Origin: Saprospiraceae bacterium UBA3362
GTDB taxonomy: Bacteria; Bacteroidota; Bacteroidia; Chitinophagales; Saprospiraceae
Direction: 5' to 3'
DNA: 62,057 nucleotides
Assembly: GCA_002360455.1 (NCBI GenBank)
Contig: DEQQ01000056.1
Span: 1 to 62,057 of the forward strand
Each line of letters begins with the position of its first letter. Position 1 is the stretch's first letter. Below are positions 1 to 8,591 of the stretch, piece after piece. The notes below the pieces were generated by a model. It was not told the DNA's origin. It saw only the letters and a list, made by a program, of their open reading frames with translations, and made no database searches. The position numbers and the translations under genes are program-made.

Positions 1-123
1 TTTGGACCCTTTTTACAATTTGCATTGCCCTCTATGTTTTTAATATGGCTCTTAAGCTTGGTATTAAGCATTGCAAAATCGGACCCAAATCCGAATTCAC
101 AAATTGAACCAAAAGCGGTATGA
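1..123 (+). CDS. C-terminal fragment of a membrane protein (possible polysaccharide polymerase)
   Basis: A reading frame enters from the left edge and shows its last 40 codons. It has one strongly hydrophobic helix (FLIWLLSLVLSI) followed by a polar tail ending IEPKAV. The TGA stop at 121-123 overlaps the ATG of the next glycosyltransferase (ATGA), so the two are translationally coupled. A polytopic membrane protein beside glycosyltransferases is often a Wzy-type polymerase or a flippase. That role is inferred from position only; the visible part has no diagnostic motif. Confidence 0.6.
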   Translation, partial: FGPFLQFALPSMFLIWLLSLVLSIAKSDPNPNSQIEPKAV

Positions 124-1175
124 TAACATTGCATTGCATTGGCTCTATGGAAGGCGGTGGAGCAGAAAAACAACTTTGTAAAATAGTCACAGGATTAAAA
201 AAACAAGGAGTTGAAGTTCATGTTGTTTTACTTAGAGAGGGTGTCAATTTCCAACTGTTGCAAGAATCCGGGGCGACAATTCATAAAATTAATTCAGCCT
301 CAAATTATTCGCCAAAAATATTAATTAATTTGATTAAGTTAATTAATAAAATAAACCCTGATATCATTGAGGTATGGCAAAGACCAATGGAATTTTTTGC
401 CAGTTTAGCAGCTTTTATCAAAAGAAAACCCTATATCTCTATTGAGAGAACAGCTCCTCCCACCTATATATATTCATTCAAAGGGTTAATAAAATATGTT
501 AGTGTACTTTTTTCAAACGCTTTAATAGCAAATTCAAAAAGTGCTGTAACATTTTGGAAAAATAAATCAATTTTCAAATTAAATACTGTATTCATACCTA
601 ACATTATTCAAGCTCCAAAATCTTTGGACGAAGGACCTGACTCTAAAGATGTCATTCTGTGTATTGCTAGATTATCTGTTGAAAAAAATCTGGATTTGGT
701 CATTAGATCATTTCATATTTTTTCTTTGCAAAATGATAAAGTTAAACTACTTATACTAGGAGAAGGTCCCGAGAGAAAAAATTTGGAAAAATTAATTCAA
801 GAATTAAAGCTAAACGATAGAGTAAATTTATTGGGTTACAAGACAGATATATATCCTTTCTTAAGGCAATGTAAACTAGTTATTAGTTTAAGCAAAATTG
901 AAGGAATGCCCAATACTGTACTAGAAGCTGCAAGTCTTAAGAAACCCTTGCTATTGTCCCCAATAGTCCAACATTTGGATTTATTCTCTGCACATTCAGC
1001 GTATTATATCTCTTCTGAATCTCCGGAACATATTGCAAGCATGATGAATAAAATATGGCTAGATCCCGAACCGGAAAAAGTAGGTAAAGCTTATAATACA
1101 ATTCAAGTGTTTAATGAAGAGACTATCTCTATGCAATATCTTAAAGTTTATCAAACTGTTTTGAACACTGATTAA
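120..1175 (+). CDS. GT4-family glycosyltransferase
   Basis: A 351-residue glycosyltransferase that probably adds a sugar from a nucleotide donor to a lipid-linked polysaccharide precursor at the inner face of the membrane. The N-terminal Rossmann lobe carries the acceptor loop SMEGGGAEKQ (about 9-18). The donor lobe begins near CIARLSVEKNLDL (181-193), followed by LGEGPER and the retaining-GT motif E261-x7-E269 in EGMPNTVLE. Length and domain order are normal for GT4. It overlaps the upstream membrane protein by four bases and lies 28 bases before asnB, so it belongs to the surface-polysaccharide operon. Donor and acceptor cannot be told from sequence. Confidence 0.92.
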   Translation: MITLHCIGSMEGGGAEKQLCKIVTGLKKQGVEVHVVLLREGVNFQLLQESGATIHKINSASNYSPKILINLIKLINKINPDIIEVWQRPMEFFASLAAFIKRKPYISIERTAPPTYIYSFKGLIKYVSVLFSNALIANSKSAVTFWKNKSIFKLNTVFIPNIIQAPKSLDEGPDSKDVILCIARLSVEKNLDLVIRSFHIFSLQNDKVKLLILGEGPERKNLEKLIQELKLNDRVNLLGYKTDIYPFLRQCKLVISLSKIEGMPNTVLEAASLKKPLLLSPIVQHLDLFSAHSAYYISSESPEHIASMMNKIWLDPEPEKVGKAYNTIQVFNEETISMQYLKVYQTVLNTD

Positions 1176-1203
1176 AAGCTTGTCTATTATAAGATTAACT
1201 TAA

Positions 1204-3063
1204 ATGTGCGGCATAGTTGGTATATATAAGAAATCGGGTGTAAATAAGATTAACTTTGATTTATCTTTAAATGCTATAGCTCATCGAGGACCTGATGCTT
1301 CGGTTGCTCAGTATTTTTTAGCCGACCAATTGGCCTTAGGTCATAGAAGGCTTTCTATTATTGATTTAAGCTCAGCTGCAAATCAACCAATGAATTGGGA
1401 TGACAAAGGACTAAGCATTGTCTTTAATGGCGAAATTTACAATTTCAAGGAATTAAAACAAGAATTAATAAATTTAAATTATCAATTTAATACAAGTTCA
1501 GATACTGAAGTATTATTATACGCATACAATGAATGGGGAAAACAATGTGTTTCAAAATTGAACGGCATGTTTGCCTTCTGTATCTATGATAAAATCAGAA
1601 AACAGTTATTTTTAGCGAGAGATAGAGCCGGTGAAAAACCTTTATTTTATTCTACTAAGGAAGACGGATTTTATTTCGCTTCAGAAATTAAGGCTTTATT
1701 AGCATATAATGATCACAGTCCTGAAATAGATCTTCATTCACTGGATCTGTATTTAGCACAAGGATTTACAGAGGGTTCAAAGTCCATGTTAAAAGGAATT
1801 TCTAAGCTTGCTCCCGCACACACTTTAACCTATTCTTTATTAGACTCAAAATATGAAATTGAACGATATTGGACATTACCAAAAAACAACTACTCTAATA
1901 CGAATTTTGGTATAGATGAACTAGCCTTAAGATGTGGTCAATTGTTAAAGGATTCTATTTCTAAACAACTGGTGTCTGATGTGCCCTTGGGAATATTATT
2001 AAGTGGCGGTGTAGATTCCAGTTTGATTACAGCTTTAGCAGCAGAATCCGGTTCCAAAATTAAAACGTATACAGTTACTTTCCCTGGATTCTCTAAATTT
2101 GATGAATCATCTCATGCCCAATTAATCGCAGATTATTTTTCTACCCAACATACAATTCTTGAAGCATCCAGTATAGAACCTAACTTGCTTCTCTTACTCG
2201 CCAAACAGTATGACGAGCCTATGATAGACTCATCAATGATTCCGACCTATTTGGTCAGTAAAGAAATAAAAAAGCACTGTACTGTGGCATTAGGTGGCGA
2301 TGGAGGAGATGAATTGTTTGGAGGTTATGGACACTATGATAGGTTATTATACATGTCAAAACAATTACAACATATTCCCAAGTTTATAAAACATCCTTTA
2401 AGTATTGCTGCCGGTTTTTTACCTATAGGTTTCAAAGGAAAAACCTGGTTTCGAAATATCAATACAGATTTTGAAAATGAATTGCCGCTTGTTGCATCTT
2501 ATTTTGATATTGATCAAAGAAAACATTTAATTAGTTCTAATCTTGACTGGAAACCAATTGCGGAAGAGAGTAGAAAGAATTCTTTGCCTAATGGTCTTGA
2601 TCTTTTGGACAGAGCAACTAGAGCTGATTTTTTGAACTATTTGCCTGAGGACATCCTTGTAAAAGTTGATCGAGCAAGCATGCTAAATAGTTTAGAAATT
2701 CGAGCCCCGTTTTTGGATCACAGAATAATTGAATTTGCATTTTCGGAGGTTCCATCCAAATTTAAAACGACCATTAAATCCAGAAAAATTTTATTGAAAA
2801 AATTAACAGAGAAATTACTTCCTCCGGCCTTTGACAAACAAAGAAAACAGGGTTTTGGAGTTCCCATTGGATTATGGTTTAGAAAGGGTAAATGGAATCA
2901 ATTCCTAAAAGAAATTTTACTCTTAGAACCACATCCATTTAATAAAAAATATATTGAGTATATTATTAAAAGGCATGAAAACGGTGCTGATAATGCAGAG
3001 CGTTTGTTTGGCTTGTTACTTTTTGTGTTATGGGCTAAAGAATATAATGTAAAAATTTCATGA
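1204..3063 (+). CDS. asnB: Asparagine synthetase B-type amidotransferase (copy 1)
   Basis: A 619-residue glutamine-dependent amidotransferase. The class II glutaminase domain starts MCGIVG, with catalytic Cys2 exposed after Met removal and FNGEIYN at 74-80. The synthetase half has the ATP PP-loop SGGVDSS at 267-273 and the downstream GGDGGDELFGGY stretch. Both active sites look intact. Classic AsnB makes asparagine, but homologues in polysaccharide clusters amidate sugar carboxylates or other substrates. Here the gene overlaps the next glycosyltransferase by four bases (ATGA at 3060), and a second divergent copy lies 3 kb away, so a role in the polymer is plausible. Substrate is inferred, not shown. 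Confidence 0.93.
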   Translation: MCGIVGIYKKSGVNKINFDLSLNAIAHRGPDASVAQYFLADQLALGHRRLSIIDLSSAANQPMNWDDKGLSIVFNGEIYNFKELKQELINLNYQFNTSSDTEVLLYAYNEWGKQCVSKLNGMFAFCIYDKIRKQLFLARDRAGEKPLFYSTKEDGFYFASEIKALLAYNDHSPEIDLHSLDLYLAQGFTEGSKSMLKGISKLAPAHTLTYSLLDSKYEIERYWTLPKNNYSNTNFGIDELALRCGQLLKDSISKQLVSDVPLGILLSGGVDSSLITALAAESGSKIKTYTVTFPGFSKFDESSHAQLIADYFSTQHTILEASSIEPNLLLLLAKQYDEPMIDSSMIPTYLVSKEIKKHCTVALGGDGGDELFGGYGHYDRLLYMSKQLQHIPKFIKHPLSIAAGFLPIGFKGKTWFRNINTDFENELPLVASYFDIDQRKHLISSNLDWKPIAEESRKNSLPNGLDLLDRATRADFLNYLPEDILVKVDRASMLNSLEIRAPFLDHRIIEFAFSEVPSKFKTTIKSRKILLKKLTEKLLPPAFDKQRKQGFGVPIGLWFRKGKWNQFLKEILLLEPHPFNKKYIEYIIKRHENGADNAERLFGLLLFVLWAKEYNVKIS

Positions 3064-4091
3064 ATCAATTAAAGCTATTATTTCTATGTGATGAAATTAT
3101 GTCTTATTTTGAGTCTGTAATTCATATCCTAGCGACAAAATACCAAGCTCAAATTATCATGGTTGAACAACCTGAAAGAAAAAGAACGAGCTACATTGCC
3201 GGAAAAAAATCAGAATATACTTATTTAACAAAAAAACAATTCTTTTCCTCCTCTATCCATCACGAACAGATTTTCGACTTGGTATTTGTAGCCGGTTGGT
3301 TTGATCTTAGCTATTTAGATTTTGCAAAGAAACAAAAGGCAAAAGGATCCAAGGTAATTTGTGGATTTGACACCTTTGAAACCAATCCACTAATGTTATT
3401 GATCAAATCAATAGCGGTCAAATTCAAAATCAATAATTGTTTTACACACTTTTGGGTACCGGGCAAACCACAGGCTGATTTTGCAAATTATATAAATTCT
3501 AAAAATCTTCCTGTGCTGCAAAATTTATATACTGCAGATACGAATTTATTTAAACCCAATACGTATGATTTTAAGGATCGAAAACGCTTATTATTTGTAG
3601 GTCGTTTAGAAAAAATAAAAGGAATAGATTTATTATACAATTCTTTTAAAGAACTTTATAAGAATTTTCAAGATTGGGAGCTTATTATTATAGGAAGTGG
3701 AAGTTTGTCTAATATTATTCTTCCCTGTCCCGGAGTAAAATGTTATCCATTTATGAGCAGTTCTGAACTCAATGAATTGACCAATCAATGTTCAGTATTT
3801 GTTTTGCCAAGCAGGAAAGAACCTTGGGGAATTGTTTTGCATGAATTTGCCGCCAAAGGTTTCGTTTTAATTTGCTCAGACAAAGTAGGCTCCTCCTCTG
3901 TTTTTCTAAATCAAAATGAAAACGGCTTTAAATTCAAACACAACAATGCCAAGTCAATATCAGATATACTAACAATGGTAATGCAAAAACCTCTTTCTGA
4001 ATTGACACTCATGGGACAGAAAAGCTACGAACTCTCAAAGAGGATTAGCCCAGAAAATAGTGCCGAGACTTTAATGAAAATTTTTTCATGA
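3060..4091 (+). CDS. Glycosyltransferase, GT4-like
   Basis: A 343-residue protein with GT-B architecture. The N-terminal half is poorly conserved. The donor-binding half starts at LLFVGRLEKIKGIDLL (about 177-192), and the retaining-GT motif is E254-x7-E262 in EPWGIVLHE. The first lobe is divergent and has no clear GG loop, so the acceptor is probably unusual. It shares the ATGA overlap with asnB upstream and a four-base overlap with the methyltransferase downstream, making it part of one translationally coupled operon. Probably cytosolic and membrane-peripheral, adding a sugar during polysaccharide repeat-unit synthesis. Confidence 0.88.
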   Translation: MNQLKLLFLCDEIMSYFESVIHILATKYQAQIIMVEQPERKRTSYIAGKKSEYTYLTKKQFFSSSIHHEQIFDLVFVAGWFDLSYLDFAKKQKAKGSKVICGFDTFETNPLMLLIKSIAVKFKINNCFTHFWVPGKPQADFANYINSKNLPVLQNLYTADTNLFKPNTYDFKDRKRLLFVGRLEKIKGIDLLYNSFKELYKNFQDWELIIIGSGSLSNIILPCPGVKCYPFMSSSELNELTNQCSVFVLPSRKEPWGIVLHEFAAKGFVLICSDKVGSSSVFLNQNENGFKFKHNNAKSISDILTMVMQKPLSELTLMGQKSYELSKRISPENSAETLMKIFS

Positions 4092-5020
4092 TAAAATTTA
4101 TTTGCCCTGAATGTAAATCAGATTTAAATTCTAACGAGTTTGAATTTAAATGTAAAAATTGTGAAAAACAATTTCCAATAATAAACAAAATCCCTCGCTT
4201 TGTAGACCAAGATAACTATACTTCCAATTTTGGGTTTCAATGGAATTTATTTTCTAAAACTCAGCTGGATTCTTATTGCAGTATTGAATTGTCAAAAAAT
4301 CGGGTTGAAGAAGTTTTAGGGAATTCGCTAGAGGTCCTTTCCTGCAAAACGGTATTAGAAGCAGGCTCAGGAGCTGGTAGGTTTACCGAAATATTTCTTA
4401 ATTCTAACTGTGAATTGTACAGCTTCGATTATTCAAATGCTGTAGAAGCCAATTCCATGAACAATGCAGATCAGTTTACTTTATTTCAGGGAAATATTTA
4501 TAAAATGCCACTAAGTGAATCGCAATTTGATTTTGTATTTTGCTTGGGTGTTATTCAGCATACTCCGGATCCGATCCAATCATTAGATGAACTTCATAAG
4601 CAAGTAAAAATTGGAGGACAATTATGCATTGATGTATATGAAAAAAGAGCATATAGTTTTCTTACTTGGAAATATTTATTGAGGCCACTATTTAAAATTT
4701 TACCTAAAAAATGGACGTATCAACTTTCTAAGTTCATGGTCTATTGCTTTTTACCTTTTTCTACTTTGATGGGTTTTGTATTTGGAAAAATTGGACATAA
4801 ATTATTTCCAATAGCCAATTTTTTTATTGTTCCGTTTAAATCCTATCACGATCGATTAATTTGGTCTATTTTAGATACATTTGATTGGTATGGCCCGGAA
4901 TATGACCTTCCTCAAACTCAAGAAACTATTAGGACTTGGTTTTTGGAAAAAAATTATAAAGATATTGTTGTAAAAAGAGGGTCTAACGGAGTTATAGCCA
5001 GAGCCATTAAAATGCAATAG
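4088..5020 (+). CDS. SAM-dependent methyltransferase with N-terminal zinc ribbon
   Basis: A 310-residue protein. Residues 1-35 form a Trm112/Zn-ribbon-like knuckle with C6xxC9 and C22xxC25 (CPEC and CKNC). A class I methyltransferase fold follows, with SAM motif I EAGSGAGRF at 91-99 and the acidic turn FDYSNA after the second strand. The C-terminal third contains two hydrophobic stretches around 205-250, suggesting membrane association. Such proteins in polysaccharide clusters usually methylate a sugar or cap a chain. That role is inferred from the neighbouring glycosyltransferases. Its stop at 5018-5020 abuts the GTG start of the next gene without a gap. Confidence 0.85.
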   Translation: MIKFICPECKSDLNSNEFEFKCKNCEKQFPIINKIPRFVDQDNYTSNFGFQWNLFSKTQLDSYCSIELSKNRVEEVLGNSLEVLSCKTVLEAGSGAGRFTEIFLNSNCELYSFDYSNAVEANSMNNADQFTLFQGNIYKMPLSESQFDFVFCLGVIQHTPDPIQSLDELHKQVKIGGQLCIDVYEKRAYSFLTWKYLLRPLFKILPKKWTYQLSKFMVYCFLPFSTLMGFVFGKIGHKLFPIANFFIVPFKSYHDRLIWSILDTFDWYGPEYDLPQTQETIRTWFLEKNYKDIVVKRGSNGVIARAIKMQ

Positions 5021-6124
5021 GTGAAAAAATATATTCTGGGTATTGATGCATCCAATTTATCCTCCGGAGGAGGCTTAACTCATCTCATTGAATTTCTAAA
5101 TAGGCCCGAAATTCTATCTCAGTTTTTTAGCAACATTCAGGTATGGTCTTCCAACGAAACGATTTCAAAATTACCTAAACACGATTGCATACAATACCAC
5201 TCCCCTGCCTCTTTGAATGGAACTATTTTATCCCGATCTTATTGGTATATCTTTAAGTCTAAGTCTGATTTTTTAGACTGTTCGATTGATCTTTTATTTA
5301 ATCCAGGAGGAGCTTACATAGGTCAATTCAGGCCGTTTGTGAGCATGAGTAGAAATATGTTGGTATTTGATCATAATGAAAGAAACAGATATGGTTTTAG
5401 CAAGATCTTTTTTAGATTGAAATTACTTGAATTTATTCAATCCTATTCATTTTCGAAAGCAAAATCGGTAATTTTCATCTCAAACTATGCAAGACAAGTT
5501 ATTACTCAAAGGTTAAAGATTTCGAATTACAAAGTAATACATCATGGTGTTTCTACTAAGTTTGAAACCACACAAAAATTGAGTAGCCCAAAATTAAGAA
5601 TTACATATATTTCTCAAATTGATGTTTACAAGCATCAACTACAAGTCATAGAGGCTTTTCATTTATTAAATAAGCAATATCCAGACACAGAACTTCATTT
5701 ATATGGATATGGCTACCCTCCGTATCTAAAAAAAGTTTCCTCTATGTTGAGCGAAATTAATAATTCGAATATCTATTATCACGGTGGTATGTCATACAAT
5801 GGTATTCAATCTGCTTATCAGAATTCAGATTTATTTATTTTTGCATCAACTTGCGAAAATATGCCCAATATTCTTCTAGAAGCGATGCAATCAGGATTGC
5901 CCATTGCATGCTCAAAATATCCTCCAATGTCCGAATTTCTGGAAGATGCAGGCTTATATTTTGATCCCTTAGATATTAATTCAATTTACAGAACACTTGA
6001 AGAATATTTATTAAACCCTGAACTGAGAACAAAAATGTCTGAATTATCAAAGACTAAAGCACAAAACTTTCATTGGGATAAGTGCGTTAAACAAACTTGT
6101 GAATTTTTATATGAACAGATCTGA
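5021..6124 (+). CDS. GT4-family glycosyltransferase, GTG start
   Basis: A 367-residue GT-B enzyme. Residues 7-18 (GIDASNLSSGGG) form the glycine-rich N-terminal loop. ITYISQIDVYKHQ (about 194-206) opens the donor lobe, and the retaining motif E279-x7-E287 lies in ENMPNILLE, followed by PIACSKYPPMSEF. The start is GTG, directly after the upstream TAG; no better ATG precedes the glycine-rich loop. The stop overlaps the next asnB ATG by one base (TGATG). Predicted to add a sugar in the same polysaccharide pathway; specificity is unknown. Confidence 0.9.
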   Translation: MKKYILGIDASNLSSGGGLTHLIEFLNRPEILSQFFSNIQVWSSNETISKLPKHDCIQYHSPASLNGTILSRSYWYIFKSKSDFLDCSIDLLFNPGGAYIGQFRPFVSMSRNMLVFDHNERNRYGFSKIFFRLKLLEFIQSYSFSKAKSVIFISNYARQVITQRLKISNYKVIHHGVSTKFETTQKLSSPKLRITYISQIDVYKHQLQVIEAFHLLNKQYPDTELHLYGYGYPPYLKKVSSMLSEINNSNIYYHGGMSYNGIQSAYQNSDLFIFASTCENMPNILLEAMQSGLPIACSKYPPMSEFLEDAGLYFDPLDINSIYRTLEEYLLNPELRTKMSELSKTKAQNFHWDKCVKQTCEFLYEQI

Positions 6125-8013
6125 TGTGTGGACTGATTGGGACGTATAACTTAGAGATAAATAAGGATAATTTATTAGAGATTATTTCTCATCGTGGACC
6201 GGATGATCGCGGTTTTTTTATTAGTGATAATTTGTTTTTAGCTCATGTACGATTAGCCATTCAAGATCTCTCTGAATCAGCTCATCAACCTATGATTTCG
6301 GCAGATGAGAAATATGTTCTTATTTACAATGGCGAAATTTACAACCACTTAGAATTGAGAGCCCTGCTTGATCCTGACCTTCAATACCGTTCGAATGGCG
6401 ATACCGAAACATTATTGCATTTGCTTATCCAATTTGGTGAAGGCATTTTAGAAAAATTAAATGGCATATTTGCTTTTGCATTTTATAATAGAAAAACAGA
6501 GGAATTAATCCTAGCAAGAGATCAATTTGGCATAAAACCTCTATACATTTTCAAAACAGAGCAACAATTAGCCTTTTCCAGTGAGCTAAAAACATTGACC
6601 GCAATATCCGGAATTGATTATGAAATCAATTCTAACGCTCTTGCAAAGTACATTCAATATTTGTATTCACCCGGAGAGGAAACTCCTTTCAAGAATATCC
6701 TTAAATTCAAACCCGGACATTATTTAAAAATCGATTTGACTAATATCACTAAATTCGACTACAAATCATTTTATAAAATCCCTTTTTGCGGTATAATAGT
6801 AGAGAAATCAGAAAAGCAATGGATTAAAGAAATTGATGAAGCACTTTCTTTGGCGATTGAAAGACAATTGCTTTCGGATGCTCCCATAGGCTACTTTCTT
6901 TCCGGAGGTTTGGATTCAAGCTTAATTGTAGCTATTGCATCAAAGATGTCTCCTTCCAAAAAATTAGAATGTTTTACAATAAACAGCGGAACATCAGATG
7001 TAGACGGATTTGAAGACGATCTACAGTATGCAAGAATAGTTGCGGATCAATATCAATGCAATATAAATATCATTGACGCAGATTCAAGCTTTATTGAGCA
7101 TATAGATGAAATGCTTTATTATCTTGATGAGCCGTTGGCAGATATTGCTCCTTTGTACGTACAAAACATATCGAAACAAGCTTCAAATCATGGAATTAAA
7201 GTATTACTTTCCGGAGCCGGTGGCGATGATGTTTTTAGTGGATATAGAAGGCATCAGGCCATTGTGAGAGACCATTACTTCGATATTATTCCTAAGACAA
7301 TTTCAAATTTTTTGGCAAAAGGTTTCTCTCATTTTTCTACAACCAATCCCACAATTCGAAGGATTAGAAAAGTTTTAGCTCTAAGCTCCTTAGACAAGCA
7401 TGAAAGAATGGCTTCCTATTTTGAATGGATTGATCCGGCACTTACCAACTCTTTATTTCTTCCTTCCAAACAAATTCAGTTACACAACACAAGAATAGAA
7501 TTTCTTGACAAATTAAATTCTATTCAATCAGAAAATAATAGACTAAATCAAATGTTATTTTTGGAATTGAGTTATTTTCTTAAAGATCATAATTTAAATT
7601 ATACTGACAAAATGGGAATGTCAACTGGTGTAGAAATTAGAGTTCCATTTTTGGATGTTGATTTGGTAAATCTATCAACACAACTTCCACCGGATTTGAA
7701 GCTAAGAAATAATCAAACCAAATATATATTAAAAAAAGTTGCTGAGAAGTATTTACCCAAAGATGTCATTTATAGACCAAAGACCGGATTCGGTGCTCCG
7801 CTTAGAGAATGGTTGACTGGTCCGCTAGCAGACTGGTTAAATAAGGAATTATCCCAAGAAAATATTCGGCAATTAGGCATTTTTGATGAGCAGCAAATAG
7901 CTCAATTAATAGAGGCAAACAGAACATTTAAATTGGATGCAAGTTATTCTCTTTTGGCATTGGTCATGATTCATCGGTATTTCAAAATTTTTCCGTTAAA
8001 AAGCAACTCTTGA
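6124..8013 (+). CDS. asnB: Asparagine synthetase B-type amidotransferase (copy 2)
   Basis: A 629-residue second AsnB-like protein, clearly diverged from the copy at 1204. It has nucleophile Cys2 (MCGLIG), YNGEIYN at 68-74, the PP-loop SGGLDSS at 260-266 and the GAGGDDVFSGYRRH segment. Both half-sites are intact, so it is probably active. Having two full-length paralogues in one polysaccharide operon argues against simple asparagine supply. Amidation of uronic or aminouronic acid residues is a known job for this family in O-antigen clusters and is my inference here. Its TGA overlaps the TTG start of the next small gene, so the two are translationally coupled. Confidence 0.92.
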   Translation: MCGLIGTYNLEINKDNLLEIISHRGPDDRGFFISDNLFLAHVRLAIQDLSESAHQPMISADEKYVLIYNGEIYNHLELRALLDPDLQYRSNGDTETLLHLLIQFGEGILEKLNGIFAFAFYNRKTEELILARDQFGIKPLYIFKTEQQLAFSSELKTLTAISGIDYEINSNALAKYIQYLYSPGEETPFKNILKFKPGHYLKIDLTNITKFDYKSFYKIPFCGIIVEKSEKQWIKEIDEALSLAIERQLLSDAPIGYFLSGGLDSSLIVAIASKMSPSKKLECFTINSGTSDVDGFEDDLQYARIVADQYQCNINIIDADSSFIEHIDEMLYYLDEPLADIAPLYVQNISKQASNHGIKVLLSGAGGDDVFSGYRRHQAIVRDHYFDIIPKTISNFLAKGFSHFSTTNPTIRRIRKVLALSSLDKHERMASYFEWIDPALTNSLFLPSKQIQLHNTRIEFLDKLNSIQSENNRLNQMLFLELSYFLKDHNLNYTDKMGMSTGVEIRVPFLDVDLVNLSTQLPPDLKLRNNQTKYILKKVAEKYLPKDVIYRPKTGFGAPLREWLTGPLADWLNKELSQENIRQLGIFDEQQIAQLIEANRTFKLDASYSLLALVMIHRYFKIFPLKSNS

Positions 8014-8414
8014 GTCAGGAAAAATTATATGATCCTATTAGAAAAAAATGGATTATTTCTACGCCGGAAGAACTTGTAAGACAAAAAGTACTTTCGCACT
8101 TGCTTTATGATTTAAAAATTCCGAGATCTATTATTTCGGTAGAGAAAGAAATAAAATTTAATGCACTAAAAAAACGCTATGACGTTGTAGTTTACAATGG
8201 AACACAAGCTTTTATTTTGATAGAATGCAAAGCCGCGCACATTTCTTTGTCTGAAGATTTTTTCTATCAGGCGCTGCAATATACTTCTATCCTAAAAGCC
8301 CCTTATTTTATGCTCACCAATTCTATTCAAGCCTTTCTGGCAAAAATTGATCCGATTACCGGACAAATCAATTCAATTCCCACACTCCCAAGCTACCCTT
8401 TTAGCTCATATTGA
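8010..8414 (+). CDS. Small PD-(D/E)XK protein, HsdR N-terminal-like
   Basis: A 134-residue protein that matches the stand-alone type I restriction HsdR_N-like family of Bacteroidota. The nuclease core is visible: E21 on the first helix, D58 in RYDVVVYN, the E72-C-K74 pair in LIECKA, and Q87xxxY91 in QALQY, as in RecB-type nucleases. No helicase, methylase or specificity domain is nearby. The start is TTG at 8010 inside TTGA, overlapping the asnB stop; no ATG exists before the core. It is the last gene of the polysaccharide transcript, followed by extremely AT-rich DNA. The biochemical role is unproven. Confidence 0.8.
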   Translation: MSQEKLYDPIRKKWIISTPEELVRQKVLSHLLYDLKIPRSIISVEKEIKFNALKKRYDVVVYNGTQAFILIECKAAHISLSEDFFYQALQYTSILKAPYFMLTNSIQAFLAKIDPITGQINSIPTLPSYPFSSY

Positions 8415-8591
8415 AACATTATTAACATATTAATATTAAATTTAAATTTATATCATATTTAATTAATTATCATTATTTTATATATTTGTATTACTAATAT
8501 ATCTTTTAATAAGATTGTATAAATTGTTCCAGTATTGCGAATCAAAAACTTTTATTGTCCGAAAAGGTTTTTTTGTAATAATTAATTAAAA
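8412..8591 (+). promoter_or_regulatory. AT-rich promoter region of the first efflux pair, TATATTTG box
   Basis: About 110 bases after the small nuclease gene are nearly free of G and C. Within them TATATTTG at 8481-8488 fits the Bacteroidota minus-7 box TAnnTTTG. A minus-33 TTG at the usual distance is not evident. The box lies about 100 bases before the adaptor ATG at 8592. A weak imperfect hairpin with a T run (about 8547-8575) could attenuate, but it has a mismatch in the stem. Confidence 0.45.

Noticed and set aside
1..8414. A laterally acquired island
   Set aside because: The polysaccharide cluster looks more AT-rich than the rest, but I see no integrase, insertion sequence, tRNA or direct repeats at its right edge, and the left edge is outside the window.
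8547..8575. An attenuator hairpin in front of the efflux adaptor
   Set aside because: The stem has a mismatch and is mostly A-T; not convincing as more than chance, so it is only mentioned with the promoter region.
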